The notes: a model not told the origin generated them from the sequence alone. Positions 32,637 through 41,859 are shown, counted from the first letter of the stretch. The stretch: 64,000 bases of DNA from an uncultured Oscillospiraceae bacterium (GCA_947629795.1 CANRFC010000002.1:124001-188000), one strand, 5' to 3'. Program-made: numbers and translations.

Positions 32637-33215
32637 ATGGGAAAGCTGACTAACGCGAGAGACACCGCCGAGATCGCGTCCAGGGCGACGACGATCGCGC
32701 TCCCGGTCAAGGGGGCGACCACCATCTATCAGGGCTCCATCGTGGCTATCGACGCGGACGGCTACGCCGTCCCCGGCTCCAAGGCCGCCGACCTCAAGGC
32801 GGCGGGCCGGGCCGAGGAGACCGTCGAGAACAAGGGCGCGGACGGCGAGGCGAGCATCACCGTCTCCCGGGGCGTCTTCATCTTCGAGAACTCCTCGGAG
32901 GGCGCTCTCACCGCCGCCGACGTCCTGGGCCCGTGCTACATCGAGGACGAGGAGACCGTCACCAAGACCGCCGAGGGCGCGTCCGTCGCCGGTCTCGTCG
33001 TCCGGGTCGACGCCGAGGGCGTCGCCGTGGAGATGGGCTTCGGCTACTCCGCCCCCGGCGCGTCCGCCGCCGCCGCAGCCGGGAGCGGCATCAAGAAGCT
33101 GGGCGACCTCGAGGACGTGGACCTCACGACCGGCCCGACCGACAATCAGGTCCTCAAGTACAACAACAGCGAGCAGAAGTGGAAGGCCGCCGACGACGCG
33201 ACCGAGGCGGTCTAA
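32637..33215 (+). CDS. Capsid decoration-like protein
   Basis: The 192-residue protein begins TTIALPVKGATTIYQGSIVA and AIDADGYAVPGSKAADLKAA, then GVFIFENSSEGALTAADV. This resembles DUF2190-like head decoration proteins found before the Mu gpT gene. An alanine-rich hinge joins it to IKKLGDLEDVDLTTGPTDNQ, a short repeat often seen on phage surface proteins. A capsid-surface role is inferred. Confidence 0.7.
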   Translation: MGKLTNARDTAEIASRATTIALPVKGATTIYQGSIVAIDADGYAVPGSKAADLKAAGRAEETVENKGADGEASITVSRGVFIFENSSEGALTAADVLGPCYIEDEETVTKTAEGASVAGLVVRVDAEGVAVEMGFGYSAPGASAAAAAGSGIKKLGDLEDVDLTTGPTDNQVLKYNNSEQKWKAADDATEAV

Positions 33216-33246
33216 CCCGTCAAAACAGATAGGAGGATAACACACT

Positions 33247-34131
33247 ATGATTATCAATCCGCAGACCTTGAGGGGCATCTACGTCGCCTTCAACACCCTG
33301 TTCAACAAGGCGTTCGAGGCGGAGGACCCTCTCTACAAGCTCATCGCCACCGTCACCAACTCCACCACGGACGCCGAGACCTACGCATGGCTCGGCGACA
33401 TCCCCGGCATGAGGGAGTGGATCGGCGACCGTGAGATTCAGAACCTCACCGCCTCCGACTACACCATCAAGAACAAGGACTTCGAGCTCACCGTCAGCGT
33501 CCCCCGGAACGCGGTCGAGGACGACAAGATCGGCCTCTATAACCCCTCCGTCCAGATGCTCGGACAGTCCGCCGCCCAGCACCCCGACAAGCTCATCTTC
33601 GACCTCCTGGCCTCCGGCTTCGTGGCGAAGTGCTACGACGGGAAGCCCTTCTTCTCCGAGGAGCACATGGTCGGGAAGAAGAAGGTCTCCAACCTCGGCA
33701 AGGAGGAGCTCTCCATGGAGACCTACATCGCCGCCCGCGCCGCGATGATGAGCTTCACCAACGCGAAGGGCGAGCCCCTGGGCCTCGTGCCCGACACCCT
33801 CGTCGTCCCGCCCGCGCTGGAAGCGAAGGCCCGGGACATCCTCGTCGCCGACTTCATCAACGGGACGAAGAACACCATGCAGGGGACCGCGAAGCCCCTC
33901 GTCGTCCCGCGCCTCGCCGGGCACGATAAGGAGTGGTATTTGCTTTGCACTTCCCGCCCCATCAAGCCCCTCATCATGCAGCAGCGCAAGGCCCCGAAGT
34001 TCGTCTCTCTCACCGCCGAGACCGACGAGAACGTCTTCATGAAGAAGACCTTCATCTATGGCGTCGACTACCGGGGGAACGCGGGCTTCGGCTTCTGGCA
34101 GATGGCCTACGGCGGCGGTCACACCGCCTAA
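33247..34131 (+). CDS. Major head protein (Mu gpT-like)
   Basis: The 294-residue protein matches Mu gpT: TLRGIYVAFNTLFNKAFEAE, TYAWLGDIPGMREWIGDREI, YTIKNKDFELTVSVPRNAVE, KPFFSEEHMV and VDYRGNAGFGFWQMAYGG. It is the HK97-fold capsid subunit. AGGAGGATAACACACT precedes the ATG. The length is close to that of Mu gpT. Confidence 0.93.
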   Translation: MIINPQTLRGIYVAFNTLFNKAFEAEDPLYKLIATVTNSTTDAETYAWLGDIPGMREWIGDREIQNLTASDYTIKNKDFELTVSVPRNAVEDDKIGLYNPSVQMLGQSAAQHPDKLIFDLLASGFVAKCYDGKPFFSEEHMVGKKKVSNLGKEELSMETYIAARAAMMSFTNAKGEPLGLVPDTLVVPPALEAKARDILVADFINGTKNTMQGTAKPLVVPRLAGHDKEWYLLCTSRPIKPLIMQQRKAPKFVSLTAETDENVFMKKTFIYGVDYRGNAGFGFWQMAYGGGHTA

Positions 34132-34148
34132 GCGGGAGGGGGCGCGGT

Positions 34149-34607
34149 ATGAGCTATAGCACGAAGCCGGAGGTCCGGGAGATGCTCAAGGACGACGCGC
34201 TCAACGCTATCATCGGGGACACCTTCATCGAGGACCCCGCCGAGCGCGAGGAGCTCGTCACCCCTATCATCAAGGGCGCGATCGCAGACGCCGACGCCGA
34301 GATCGACGGCTACCTCGCGAAGCGTTACCGCGTCCCCGTCAGCCCGGCCCCCCGCATCCTCAACAAGCTCTCGAAGGACATCGCGATCTATAACCTCTAC
34401 TCCCGCATCGGCATCGACGAGAACACCGACGAGAAGAACTTCCTCAACCGCTACAAGGCCGCGATCGACTTCCTCAAGCTCGTCGCCGAGGGGAAGGCGT
34501 CCATCGGCGTCGGCGGAGAGGACGACCCGACCTCGGCGGCGGCGACCGGCTTCACGGCGAAGTCGAACACCCGGCTTTTTACCCGGAACAACATGAAGGG
34601 GATGTAG
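34149..34607 (+). CDS. Head-tail joining protein (Mu gp36, DUF1320)
   Basis: The 152-residue protein has the DUF1320 layout: SYSTKPEVREMLKDDALNAI, then IKGAIADADAEIDGYLAKRY, RVPVSPAPRILNKLSKDIAI and YNLYSRIG. It is presumed to be a head-completion/adaptor protein. The GGGAGGGGGCGCGGT region before the ATG supplies the ribosome site. Confidence 0.9.
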   Translation: MSYSTKPEVREMLKDDALNAIIGDTFIEDPAEREELVTPIIKGAIADADAEIDGYLAKRYRVPVSPAPRILNKLSKDIAIYNLYSRIGIDENTDEKNFLNRYKAAIDFLKLVAEGKASIGVGGEDDPTSAAATGFTAKSNTRLFTRNNMKGM

Positions 34608-34610
34608 CCC

Positions 34611-35105
34611 GTGTATAGCATACGCCTCGAGGGCGACACCCGGAGGATGCTCCGCAAGCTCCAACAGCTATCCGACCTCGACAAGAAGGGGGTCAACGCC
34701 GCCCTCGCCGAAGCTATGAGGGACTCCACCCTCGAACGCTTCCGGCAGAGCAAGGGCCCGGACGGGCGGCCCTGGAAGACGTCCATCCGGGCGGCGACCA
34801 CGGGCGGGAAGACCCTCGTCAAGTCGGCCCAGCTCCGAAACTCTATCAAGTCCTCGTCGGACGAGACAGGCTTCGCGGTCGGGACGAACGTCAAACACGC
34901 AGCGACCCATCAATTCGGCGAGAAGGGCCGGACAATCCGGGCAAAGACGCCGAAGGGCCTCCGCTTCCAGATCGGGGGCAGATGGGTCACGAAGAAGCAA
35001 GTCAAGATCACCATTCCGGCCCGCCCCTTCCTGGGCCTCTCCGACGAGGACATGGAGGAGATCAAGGACACGATCGAGGACTTCTTCGAGGATATGGAGG
35101 ACTAA
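34611..35105 (+). CDS. Virion morphogenesis protein (Mu gpG-like)
   Basis: The 164-residue protein matches the phage virion morphogenesis family: GPDGRPWKTSIRA, LVKSAQLRNSIKSSSDETGF, AVGTNVKHAATHQFGEKG, and IPARPFLGLSDEDMEEIKDT. It is a tail-completion/neck factor. In Mu, gpG lies beside gpF; here it follows gp36. The GTG at 34611 is 3 nt after the preceding stop. Confidence 0.88.
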   Translation: MYSIRLEGDTRRMLRKLQQLSDLDKKGVNAALAEAMRDSTLERFRQSKGPDGRPWKTSIRAATTGGKTLVKSAQLRNSIKSSSDETGFAVGTNVKHAATHQFGEKGRTIRAKTPKGLRFQIGGRWVTKKQVKITIPARPFLGLSDEDMEEIKDTIEDFFEDMED

Positions 35106-35630
35106 ATGCTCTACACCGAAAGCAAGAACTACCTCCTCGAGAAGCTCAAGGGGGCGGGCCTCAAATCCAGGCCCTACACTACCATCAAGAGCCTCGAGAA
35201 AAGTCAAGAGAGTCACATCGGCGCGGTCCTGTTCGAGTCCGAAACAGTAGCTATAAACGGCTCCAAAACCTACTACAAGGACCAAGAGGGAGCGCAGAAG
35301 AAGCGCCGGAAGATCTTCGACCGGGACCTCGCCTTCACCGTGACGATCGGCGACTACACCGACGAGGCCGTCGAGACCATGTACGAGAAGTTCATGAGCA
35401 GCCTCGACCGTGGCATCTTCGTCGACGGGAACTTCGTCCCCATCGAGCCGGAGGGCGCGGAGTGGGTCGACAAGGACGACTCGATTCTCAAGGCGCAGGT
35501 CGCCGTCCAGGTGAAGATCAATTTCCGGGGCGGCATCTACCGCGACACGGACTTCGCGAAGGTCTCCGAGCTCGTGGTCGAGGACATCAAGAAGAACAAC
35601 AGAAAGGAGTCACAAGATGGGCGCGAATAA
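35106..35630 (+). CDS. Tail-terminator-type protein (Mu gp37-like position)
   Basis: The 174-residue protein begins LYTESKNYLLEKLKGAGLKS, then RDLAFTVTIGDYTDEAVETM and VAVQVKINFRGGIYRDTDFA. It is plausibly a tail terminator or connector like Mu gp37 (DUF1834), judged mainly by position and size. The start abuts the previous stop, and its end overlaps the next gene by 14 nt. Confidence 0.65.
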   Translation: MLYTESKNYLLEKLKGAGLKSRPYTTIKSLEKSQESHIGAVLFESETVAINGSKTYYKDQEGAQKKRRKIFDRDLAFTVTIGDYTDEAVETMYEKFMSSLDRGIFVDGNFVPIEPEGAEWVDKDDSILKAQVAVQVKINFRGGIYRDTDFAKVSELVVEDIKKNNRKESQDGRE

Positions 35631-35868
35631 AGCAGCGGCCCCCGGCGATACCGCGCCGGAGAATGTCAGCAAGGACCCGAAGCTGCTCCCCATTGAGCAG
35701 CACCGCATCAACAAGAAGATCGCCCGGCCCGTCTTTGCGGGAGTGTGCTCCGCGCAGGGATGGAAGACCGGCAAGGCCGTCACCGAGGCGGAGTTCCTCG
35801 CGGCGGTCCAGAAGTTCAAGTCGGCCCCCATGAGCGGGGCCCGCAAGGAAAGCGAGGCGAAGAAGTAA
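35617..35868 (+). CDS. Small protein before the tail sheath (gp38-like position)
   Basis: The 83-residue protein contains KLLPIEQHRINKKIARPVFA, then GWKTGKAVTEAEFLAAVQKF and a basic tail. It sits where Mu gp38 lies, directly before the sheath gene, whose ATG abuts its stop. AGAAAGGAG precedes the ATG. The function is unknown. Confidence 0.7.
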   Translation: MGANKAAAPGDTAPENVSKDPKLLPIEQHRINKKIARPVFAGVCSAQGWKTGKAVTEAEFLAAVQKFKSAPMSGARKESEAKK

Positions 35869-37353
35869 ATGCTCCGAGATGTCAAACACACCGTCACGGA
35901 CGGCCTCCTCGGGTTCGCCACCGCGACGGGAGACGGGAAGCACGTCAAGATCGGCGTCTCCCCGGTCGTGTCCGACACCCCGATCACCGTCACCGGGGAC
36001 ATGGACGCGACGAAGATCAAGGCCCGCCTGGGCCTGTCCCCCCTCGCCGACGCCGTCATGGACGCCGTCCAGTTCGGCGCGGCCCGCGTTTACTGCCTCC
36101 CCGTCACCGCGAGCACGGCGGGCGAGACGAAGGAGGTCAAGAAGACGAAGGACGGCAGCGGCGACATGAGCGTCGACGGCTCCCCGACGAACGCCTTCTC
36201 CGTGGTCGTCCAGTTCACCGCGCAGGGTCAATTCAATACCGCCGCCTTCAAGCTCTCCACGGACGGCGGCGTCACCTTCTCCGACGAGATCACCGTCCCC
36301 GTGGGCGGCGAGTATGAGATCACCGGGACCGGCCTCAAGCTCAAGTTCACCGAGGGCACGGAGGAACAGGCCCCGAGCTCCTTCCTCGTGAATGATACCT
36401 ACACCTTCGAGACCACCGCGCCGACCATGACGAACGCCGACGTCCTCGCCGCCCTGGACAAGCTCCAGAACTTCGCCGAGGAGTTCGAGTTCATCCACAT
36501 CGTCGGGGCGAGCGACCTCGACCTCTGGCAGGCCGTCAGCGAGGCGCAGATCGAGCTCCGCGACGTCTACCACAAGCCCGCCTTCGTCATGATGGAGGCG
36601 GCCCTCCCGACCGCCCAGGCCTCCGGCGTGGGCGGCGTCCCCGGGGCGGTCCCCGGGGCGGGCGGCTCCGACCTCACCGACTGGGCCCTCGAGATGGAGG
36701 CCAAGCGGAAGAAGGTCAAGAACTACGACATCCAGGTCGTCACCGCATGGGGGCGTCTCGTCAAGCTGGACGGCTCGACGCAGATCGTCAACCTCGCGGG
36801 CCTCGTCTCCGGCCTCTACGCGAAGGCGAGCGTCCAGACCTCCATCGGCAAGACCCGGGAGGAGGCGGGCTTCGGCATCAAGAAGACGAAGCTCCTCGAG
36901 CTGCTCCCCGCCGAGATGGACAACTCGATCATCGAGCTCCTGGACCTGGGCGGCTACCTCACCTTCCGGGAGTACGACGGCCTCGACGACTACTACGTCT
37001 ACCACACGAAGATGATGTCCCCGGACGGCAGCGACTACCGCTACGCCGAGGACGTCAGGGTCAAGAACAAGATCATCCGGGAGACCCGGAAGGAGGGCCT
37101 CTTGCTTCTGAACGACGACATCGACCTCGAGGATGTCCAGGGCGAGCTTGAGACCCGGGCGAAGTTCATGTTCACCCCCTTGCAACGCATGATCGACGCG
37201 AAGGAGATCAGCTCCGCCGAGATCATTGTCCCGGAGGGGCAGGAGCAGACCATCATCGAGGACGAGACTATGCGGGTCAAAATCCGCTACGTCTCCCGGG
37301 GCTACATCCGCGAGGTCGAGGTCGACCTCGGCAGGGCGCGGCCCAGCGACTAA
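35869..37353 (+). CDS. Contractile tail sheath (Mu gpL-like, DUF2586)
   Basis: The 494-residue protein has an N-terminal domain (ITVTGDMDATKIKARLGLSP), a beta-rich insertion (GQFNTAAFKLSTDGGVTFSD), and a conserved C-terminal sheath region (EFIHIVGASDLDLWQAVSEA, GLVSGLYAKASVQTSIGKTR, DVRVKNKIIRETRKE, IRYVSRGYIREVEVDLGRAR). It forms the outer tail tube that contracts on infection. The size agrees with Mu L. Confidence 0.92.
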   Translation: MLRDVKHTVTDGLLGFATATGDGKHVKIGVSPVVSDTPITVTGDMDATKIKARLGLSPLADAVMDAVQFGAARVYCLPVTASTAGETKEVKKTKDGSGDMSVDGSPTNAFSVVVQFTAQGQFNTAAFKLSTDGGVTFSDEITVPVGGEYEITGTGLKLKFTEGTEEQAPSSFLVNDTYTFETTAPTMTNADVLAALDKLQNFAEEFEFIHIVGASDLDLWQAVSEAQIELRDVYHKPAFVMMEAALPTAQASGVGGVPGAVPGAGGSDLTDWALEMEAKRKKVKNYDIQVVTAWGRLVKLDGSTQIVNLAGLVSGLYAKASVQTSIGKTREEAGFGIKKTKLLELLPAEMDNSIIELLDLGGYLTFREYDGLDDYYVYHTKMMSPDGSDYRYAEDVRVKNKIIRETRKEGLLLLNDDIDLEDVQGELETRAKFMFTPLQRMIDAKEISSAEIIVPEGQEQTIIEDETMRVKIRYVSRGYIREVEVDLGRARPSD

Positions 37354-37373
37354 GGGAAGGAGGATAGAGCGAG

Positions 37374-37814
37374 ATGTCTATCAAAGTCAACGGCATCAAC
37401 TACGGATGGGGCGACGTCGACGTCAAAATCCCCGGCCTCACCCCCGTCGTCCAGGAGATCAGCTACGACGACGAGCAGGACATGGAGGAGAGCTACGGCA
37501 AGGGCCTCAAGCCCCGGGGCTACGGCGTCGGGAACTATAAGTCCTCCGGCAAGATCACCATGCTCCGGGACGACTACGACGACCTCCTCGCCTACTGCAA
37601 GGCGAAGGGCGTCTCCTTCTACGGCCTGGAAATCCCGTCGATCGTGGTCTCCTACGCGAACCCCGGGGAGCGCACCCGCATCGACGAGCTCAAGCGGGTC
37701 AAGTTCACGAAGCGCAGCTTCAAGGCCGCCCAGGGCGACAAGACCCTCTCGATCGACCTCGACATGATGATCGTCGGCGGCATTGTCCAGGACGGCGTCG
37801 AGGCCGCCGTCTAA
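37374..37814 (+). CDS. Tail tube protein (Mu gpM-like)
   Basis: The 146-residue protein begins MSIKVNGINYGWGDVDVKIP and continues VQEISYDDEQDMEESYGKGL and GYGVGNYKSSGKITMLRDDY. This pattern fits contractile-phage tail tube proteins. It follows the sheath gene, as in Mu. AAGGAGGATAGAGCGAG precedes the ATG. Confidence 0.88.
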   Translation: MSIKVNGINYGWGDVDVKIPGLTPVVQEISYDDEQDMEESYGKGLKPRGYGVGNYKSSGKITMLRDDYDDLLAYCKAKGVSFYGLEIPSIVVSYANPGERTRIDELKRVKFTKRSFKAAQGDKTLSIDLDMMIVGGIVQDGVEAAV

Positions 37815-37828
37815 GGAGGGCGGACACC

Positions 37829-37942
37829 ATGTTCAAGAGAAGTTGCGAGGACCCTCACACCCTCTATGTGTGCCTGTTCGGGCGGCGGCTCATCTTCCGC
37901 GACAACCTCAAGCGGCCCTACTGCGGATGGTATAAGCCCTAA
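37829..37942 (+). CDS. 37-residue tail-operon protein, unknown
   Basis: The short ORF MFKRSCEDPHTLYVCLFGRR...YCGWYKP has AAGGAGGGCGG 7 nt before the ATG and fits exactly between the tube and chaperone genes. It contains three cysteines. No family is recognised. The good ribosome site and gap-filling position support it being translated. Confidence 0.6.
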   Translation: MFKRSCEDPHTLYVCLFGRRLIFRDNLKRPYCGWYKP

Positions 37943-37984
37943 ACACGGACAACAAAATCGAGAAAAACAAGGAGGAGTAACCCC

Positions 37985-38332
37985 ATGGAAGACACCAACA
38001 AGACCCCGGCCCTCGACATCGAGGCCCTCAAGAAGAAGTACGGGAAGGTCTACCGCGTCGGCGTCACCGTCCCCATCGACGACGAGACCGAGCAGGACTT
38101 CGTCTACCACTTCAAGCGCCCGTCCGTCCCGAGCTATGACCGCTACATCAAGACGGCGTCCCAGGGCATGACGAGGGCGAGCAAGGCGTTTATGCTGGAC
38201 GCCGTCGTCGACGAGGACAGGGAGCGGCTCACCGCCGACATGGAGGAGAACCCCGGCATCGCGATCACGGTCGGGAACAAGCTCACCGAGCTCCTGGGCC
38301 TCACTAATACGGTAAATTTGAAGAAGCTCTAA
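37985..38332 (+). CDS. Tail assembly chaperone, short form (Mu gp41-like)
   Basis: The 115-residue protein reads VTVPIDDETEQDFVYHFKRP, SVPSYDRYIKTASQGMTRAS, ENPGIAITVGNKLTELLGL. The small size, the location between tube and tape measure, and a frameshift site near the stop identify it as the gpG-type chaperone of Mu gp41. It coats the tape measure during tail assembly. AAGGAGGAGTAACCCC precedes the ATG. Confidence 0.85.
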   Translation: MEDTNKTPALDIEALKKKYGKVYRVGVTVPIDDETEQDFVYHFKRPSVPSYDRYIKTASQGMTRASKAFMLDAVVDEDRERLTADMEENPGIAITVGNKLTELLGLTNTVNLKKL

Positions 38333-38544
38333 AGGAGAGGGTCGCGGGGATAAAAGGGAGCTTCTACGAGCGAGGAATCCTCGAGATTTACCGCTTCCTA
38401 CCCCCGCCTCTTTTAGAGGGCTTTGACCCCGAGAGAGTCGACCTCGACGCCTTCTTCGACTACGTCGCGAAGGCGCGGGTCGTCCAGGAGCTCGAGGAGG
38501 GCATCGTCGCCCGGGCCGTCGCCGAGGTATTCTCCAAGGAGTGA
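37985..38544 (+). CDS. Tail chaperone, -1 frameshift fusion (long form)
   Basis: The slippery heptamer A-AAT-TTG occurs at 38314-38320, four codons before the zero-frame stop. Shifting -1 opens a frame (stop-free from 38308) that reads EEALKERVAGIKGSFYERGI, then LEIYRFLPPPLLEGFDPERV to a stop at 38542-38544. That second frame has no ATG, GTG or TTG of its own with a ribosome site. The fusion would be 186 residues, the G-T type product conserved in tailed phages. Confidence 0.78.
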
Positions 38545-38607
38545 CGGCGGGCGGCCTTGCCCTCCTGGGCGGCCTCCCGACCCATGGAAGGAGGCAAAAA
38601 CAGGCTT

Positions 38608-41229
38608 ATGAGTTTAGAGTCTGTATTCAAGCTATCCCTCATCATGAACATGATCGACAACATCTCGGGGCCTATGGCGAACGTCGCCTCCCGGGTCGGC
38701 GCGAACGTCTCGAAGCTGGACGCAGCGGGCGCAGCCTTCGGCAGTATGGCGAAGGTGGGCGCGACCATGTCAACGATGGGGGCAGAAATCACGAGCGCCG
38801 TCCTCGCGCCGGTCGAGGCCACCTTCGAGACGCGCCGGGCGATCGGCGAGCTCGCCTCCCTGGGCGTCAAGGACCTCGGGGCCGTGGAGGACGCGGCCCG
38901 GGCCTTTAGCGATCAATGGGCGGGGACGACGAAGGCCGACTTCATATCGGCGGCCTACGACATCAAGAGCGGCATCGCCTCCCTCTCCGACGAGGGCGTC
39001 GCCGAGTACACGAACCTCGCGGGCCTCACCGCGAAGGCGACGAAGGCGACGATCGGCGAGATGACCTCCCTATTCGCCACCGGCTACGGCATCTACAAGG
39101 ACTACTACGGGGACCTCTCCGACATAGAGTTCGGCGAGATGTTCTCGGCGGGAATCTCCCGATCGGTCCAGCAGTTCAAGACGGACGGCTCGCAGATGGC
39201 GGCGGCAATCCAGACCCTCGGCGCGTCGGCGACGACGTCGAACGTCCCCCTCGAGGAGCAGCTCTCTATTTTGGGTATGCTGCAAGCGACCATGAGCGGC
39301 AGCGAGGCGGGCACGAAGTACAAGGCGTTCCTCCGCTCGGCAACGAAGGGCGGCGAGGCCCTGGGCCTCTCCTTCACCGACGCGAACAATCAGCTCCTAT
39401 CTATGCCCGAGATACTCGACCAACTCCGGGGGAAGTTCGGGGAGACGATGGACGCCGCCGAGAAGATGGAACTACAACAAGCCTTCGGCGACACCGAGGC
39501 CGTCGCCCTCATCGACCTACTCTATAGCAAGACGGGCGACTTGCAGAGCAACATCCTCGATATGTACGACGCCCTCGGCTCGGGCACAGGCGTCGCCACG
39601 GAGATGGCGAACGCGATCAATCAGACCGAGCCCGAGCGGTTCGAGGTCTTGAAGCAGCGCATCCAGAACGTGAAGGAAAGCATCGGGAACTCGCTGCTCC
39701 CAACGGTCAACGATCTCATGAGCGCCGGGGAGAACGTCCTCACGAAGGTCGGCTCCTGGATAGAGGAGAATCAAGAGCTCGTCCGGGTCATCATGCTCGT
39801 CGTCCTGGGCGTCGGCGGCTTCCTCGCCGTGGCGGGGACGGTCATCACGGTCGTCTCCGGCGTGGGCCTCGTCATCACGAAGGCGATCTCCACGTTCAAG
39901 ATGCTCAAGGCGGGCTTCCTACTCGTCAAGGGCGCACTCACGCCGCTCATATCGAGCGTGTGGAGCTTCACGGCGGCCCTCCTCGCGAACCCCGTCACAT
40001 GGGTCGTCATCGGCATCGTGGCCCTCATCGCCGCGATCGTGCTGCTCTACAACAAATGCGAGTGGTTCCGAAATATCGTCAACAATATCCTCAACTTCTT
40101 CAAGGAGAAGCTGGGCGCGGCGCTCGAGTTCGTCAAGGGGGTCTTCTCCGGCATCGGCTCGGCGATCTCCTCCGTCATGGGGGCCGCGAAGGACACGGTC
40201 AAGCAGACCCTCGGGGATATGCAAGCAGCCTATCAGGAGCACGGCGGCGGCATCCGGGGCGCAGCGGCGGCAGCCGTCGCGGGCGTCCGCTCCGTCTTCT
40301 CGGCGGGGTACAACTTCCTCGACAACCTCACCGGGGGGAAGCTCACCGAGATCAAGGACAAATTCTCCGAGAAGCTCGCCCCCATCAAGGACGCGGTCGG
40401 CTCCGTCATGGAGGCCGCGAAGTCCACCCTCTCGGAAAAACTCGGCAATATGCGGGCCGCCTACGAGTCACACGGCGGCGGCATCCAGGGCGTGGCAGCG
40501 GCGGCGATGGAGGGCGTCAAAGGCTACTATACGGCGGGCTTCACATTCATCGACAACCTCACAGGCGGCAAGCTCACCGAGATCAAGAACAAGTTCGTCT
40601 CCGGCGTCCAGGGCATCGCCTCCGGCGTCGCCGAGCGGTTCCAGGCCGTGAAGACGGCCTTCTCGAACGGCATCAACGCCGCGAAGCAAGCCGTCACGGA
40701 CGCCGTGACCTGGTTCTTCGAGTCCGGCAAGCGCGTCGTCACGACCTTCGCCTCGGGCATCTCCAACGCCTTCCACGGGGCCGTCGACGCCGTGAAGAAC
40801 GGGCTCCAAAAAATCCGAAATCTGCTCCCATTCTCCGACGCGAAGGAGGGGCCGCTCTCGACCCTCACTTTGTCGGGACAGAGGACGATGTCCACCTACG
40901 CCCACGGCCTCGAGCTCGCGCAGAACGAACCCGCCGAGGAGGTCGAGAAGGGCCTCAACAGGGCGAAGACGGCCCTCGACCGCGACCCCGTGAAGAAGGT
41001 CCCCCTCACGTCTACGGACGCCCAGGAGGGCAGCACAGAGGGCGGAGAGGGCACATCCGGCAGCACGAAGCAGATCATCATTCAAAAGCTGCTCATTCCT
41101 GTCGACCTCAAGAAGATCAAGGACCTGCAACAGCTCCTCGCGCTCCTCAAGGAGGTCGAGGACTACGCGAACGCGAACGGCGGCGAGGATGCCGAAGGCG
41201 ACCCCGACGCCGTCCCGAGCCCGGCATAA
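38608..41229 (+). CDS. Tape measure protein
   Basis: The 873-residue protein includes MIDNISGPMANVASRVGANV, an N-terminal TP901-type region (AISRSVQQFKTDG is typical; here GISRSVQQFKTDGSQMAAAI), and hydrophobic segments VIMLVVLGVGGFLAVAGTVI and WVVIGIVALIAAIVLLYNKC. Two tandem repeats of about 75 residues follow (each with HGGGI, GY/FxF.DNLTGGKLTEIK). Its length sets tail length. The ATG at 38608 follows AAGGAGG by 13 nt; an in-frame ATG at 38584 lacks a ribosome site. Confidence 0.9.
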   Translation: MSLESVFKLSLIMNMIDNISGPMANVASRVGANVSKLDAAGAAFGSMAKVGATMSTMGAEITSAVLAPVEATFETRRAIGELASLGVKDLGAVEDAARAFSDQWAGTTKADFISAAYDIKSGIASLSDEGVAEYTNLAGLTAKATKATIGEMTSLFATGYGIYKDYYGDLSDIEFGEMFSAGISRSVQQFKTDGSQMAAAIQTLGASATTSNVPLEEQLSILGMLQATMSGSEAGTKYKAFLRSATKGGEALGLSFTDANNQLLSMPEILDQLRGKFGETMDAAEKMELQQAFGDTEAVALIDLLYSKTGDLQSNILDMYDALGSGTGVATEMANAINQTEPERFEVLKQRIQNVKESIGNSLLPTVNDLMSAGENVLTKVGSWIEENQELVRVIMLVVLGVGGFLAVAGTVITVVSGVGLVITKAISTFKMLKAGFLLVKGALTPLISSVWSFTAALLANPVTWVVIGIVALIAAIVLLYNKCEWFRNIVNNILNFFKEKLGAALEFVKGVFSGIGSAISSVMGAAKDTVKQTLGDMQAAYQEHGGGIRGAAAAAVAGVRSVFSAGYNFLDNLTGGKLTEIKDKFSEKLAPIKDAVGSVMEAAKSTLSEKLGNMRAAYESHGGGIQGVAAAAMEGVKGYYTAGFTFIDNLTGGKLTEIKNKFVSGVQGIASGVAERFQAVKTAFSNGINAAKQAVTDAVTWFFESGKRVVTTFASGISNAFHGAVDAVKNGLQKIRNLLPFSDAKEGPLSTLTLSGQRTMSTYAHGLELAQNEPAEEVEKGLNRAKTALDRDPVKKVPLTSTDAQEGSTEGGEGTSGSTKQIIIQKLLIPVDLKKIKDLQQLLALLKEVEDYANANGGEDAEGDPDAVPSPA

Positions 41230-41247
41230 AGGACAGGAGGGACAGCC

Positions 41248-41847
41248 GTGATATTTGTCGAAGACCAACTCGTCAAGGTGAACGGCGTCGTCCTTCCTGG
41301 CCTCGTCAAGAGCATCGAGGTCAAGGAGTCGGCGCAGATCGACGAGCAGGAAGTAGAAGGCAGCGCAACGAAACCCAAACAGGCCACGGGGTACGAGGAC
41401 GCGAAGGTCAACATCGAGCTCATCCTCGACGACACCCCGAACGCCACGAAGTACCAACGGCTCGAGACGCTCCGGGCGATCTTCCGAAAGCCCGGGCAGA
41501 GCGTCCCGCAGCCCATCCCCATTATCAGCGAAGACACGGCGAAGCACGGCATCGAGAAGGTGCTTTTCAAGGGACTGTCCCACAAGGCCGAGGCGAAGAA
41601 GCAGCAGCTCACCGTCTCCCTTGAGTTTTGGGAGTACGTCCCGCAGACCATCCAGACAACGAAGTCAAGCTCCTCCGGGTCCTCCGGCTCCTCGGGCGGC
41701 AGCTCGGGGAGCTCGGGGGCCACGGCCTCGAGCGGACTGACAACGGACTACAAGAGCTACCTCCAAAACGGACGGGGCAAGTCCCCCGCCGTGGACGATG
41801 CCGACACGTCGGCGGCCCTCGACCGGGTCGCGATGATGCCGTACTAA
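41248..41847 (+). CDS. Tail/baseplate complex protein, gp43 position
   Basis: The 199-residue protein begins VEDQLVKVNGVVLPGLVKSI, then VNIELILDDTPNATKYQRLE and TVSLEFWEYVPQTIQTTKSS. A serine/glycine-rich linker (SGSSGSSGGSSGSSG) leads to a short C-terminal segment. It lies between the tape measure and the hub gene. The beta-rich N-terminus suits a baseplate wedge or hub-associated component. The GTG at 41248 follows GACAGGAGGGACAGCC. Confidence 0.65.
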   Translation: MIFVEDQLVKVNGVVLPGLVKSIEVKESAQIDEQEVEGSATKPKQATGYEDAKVNIELILDDTPNATKYQRLETLRAIFRKPGQSVPQPIPIISEDTAKHGIEKVLFKGLSHKAEAKKQQLTVSLEFWEYVPQTIQTTKSSSSGSSGSSGGSSGSSGATASSGLTTDYKSYLQNGRGKSPAVDDADTSAALDRVAMMPY

Positions 41848-41859
41848 GGAGCGCAGCAC

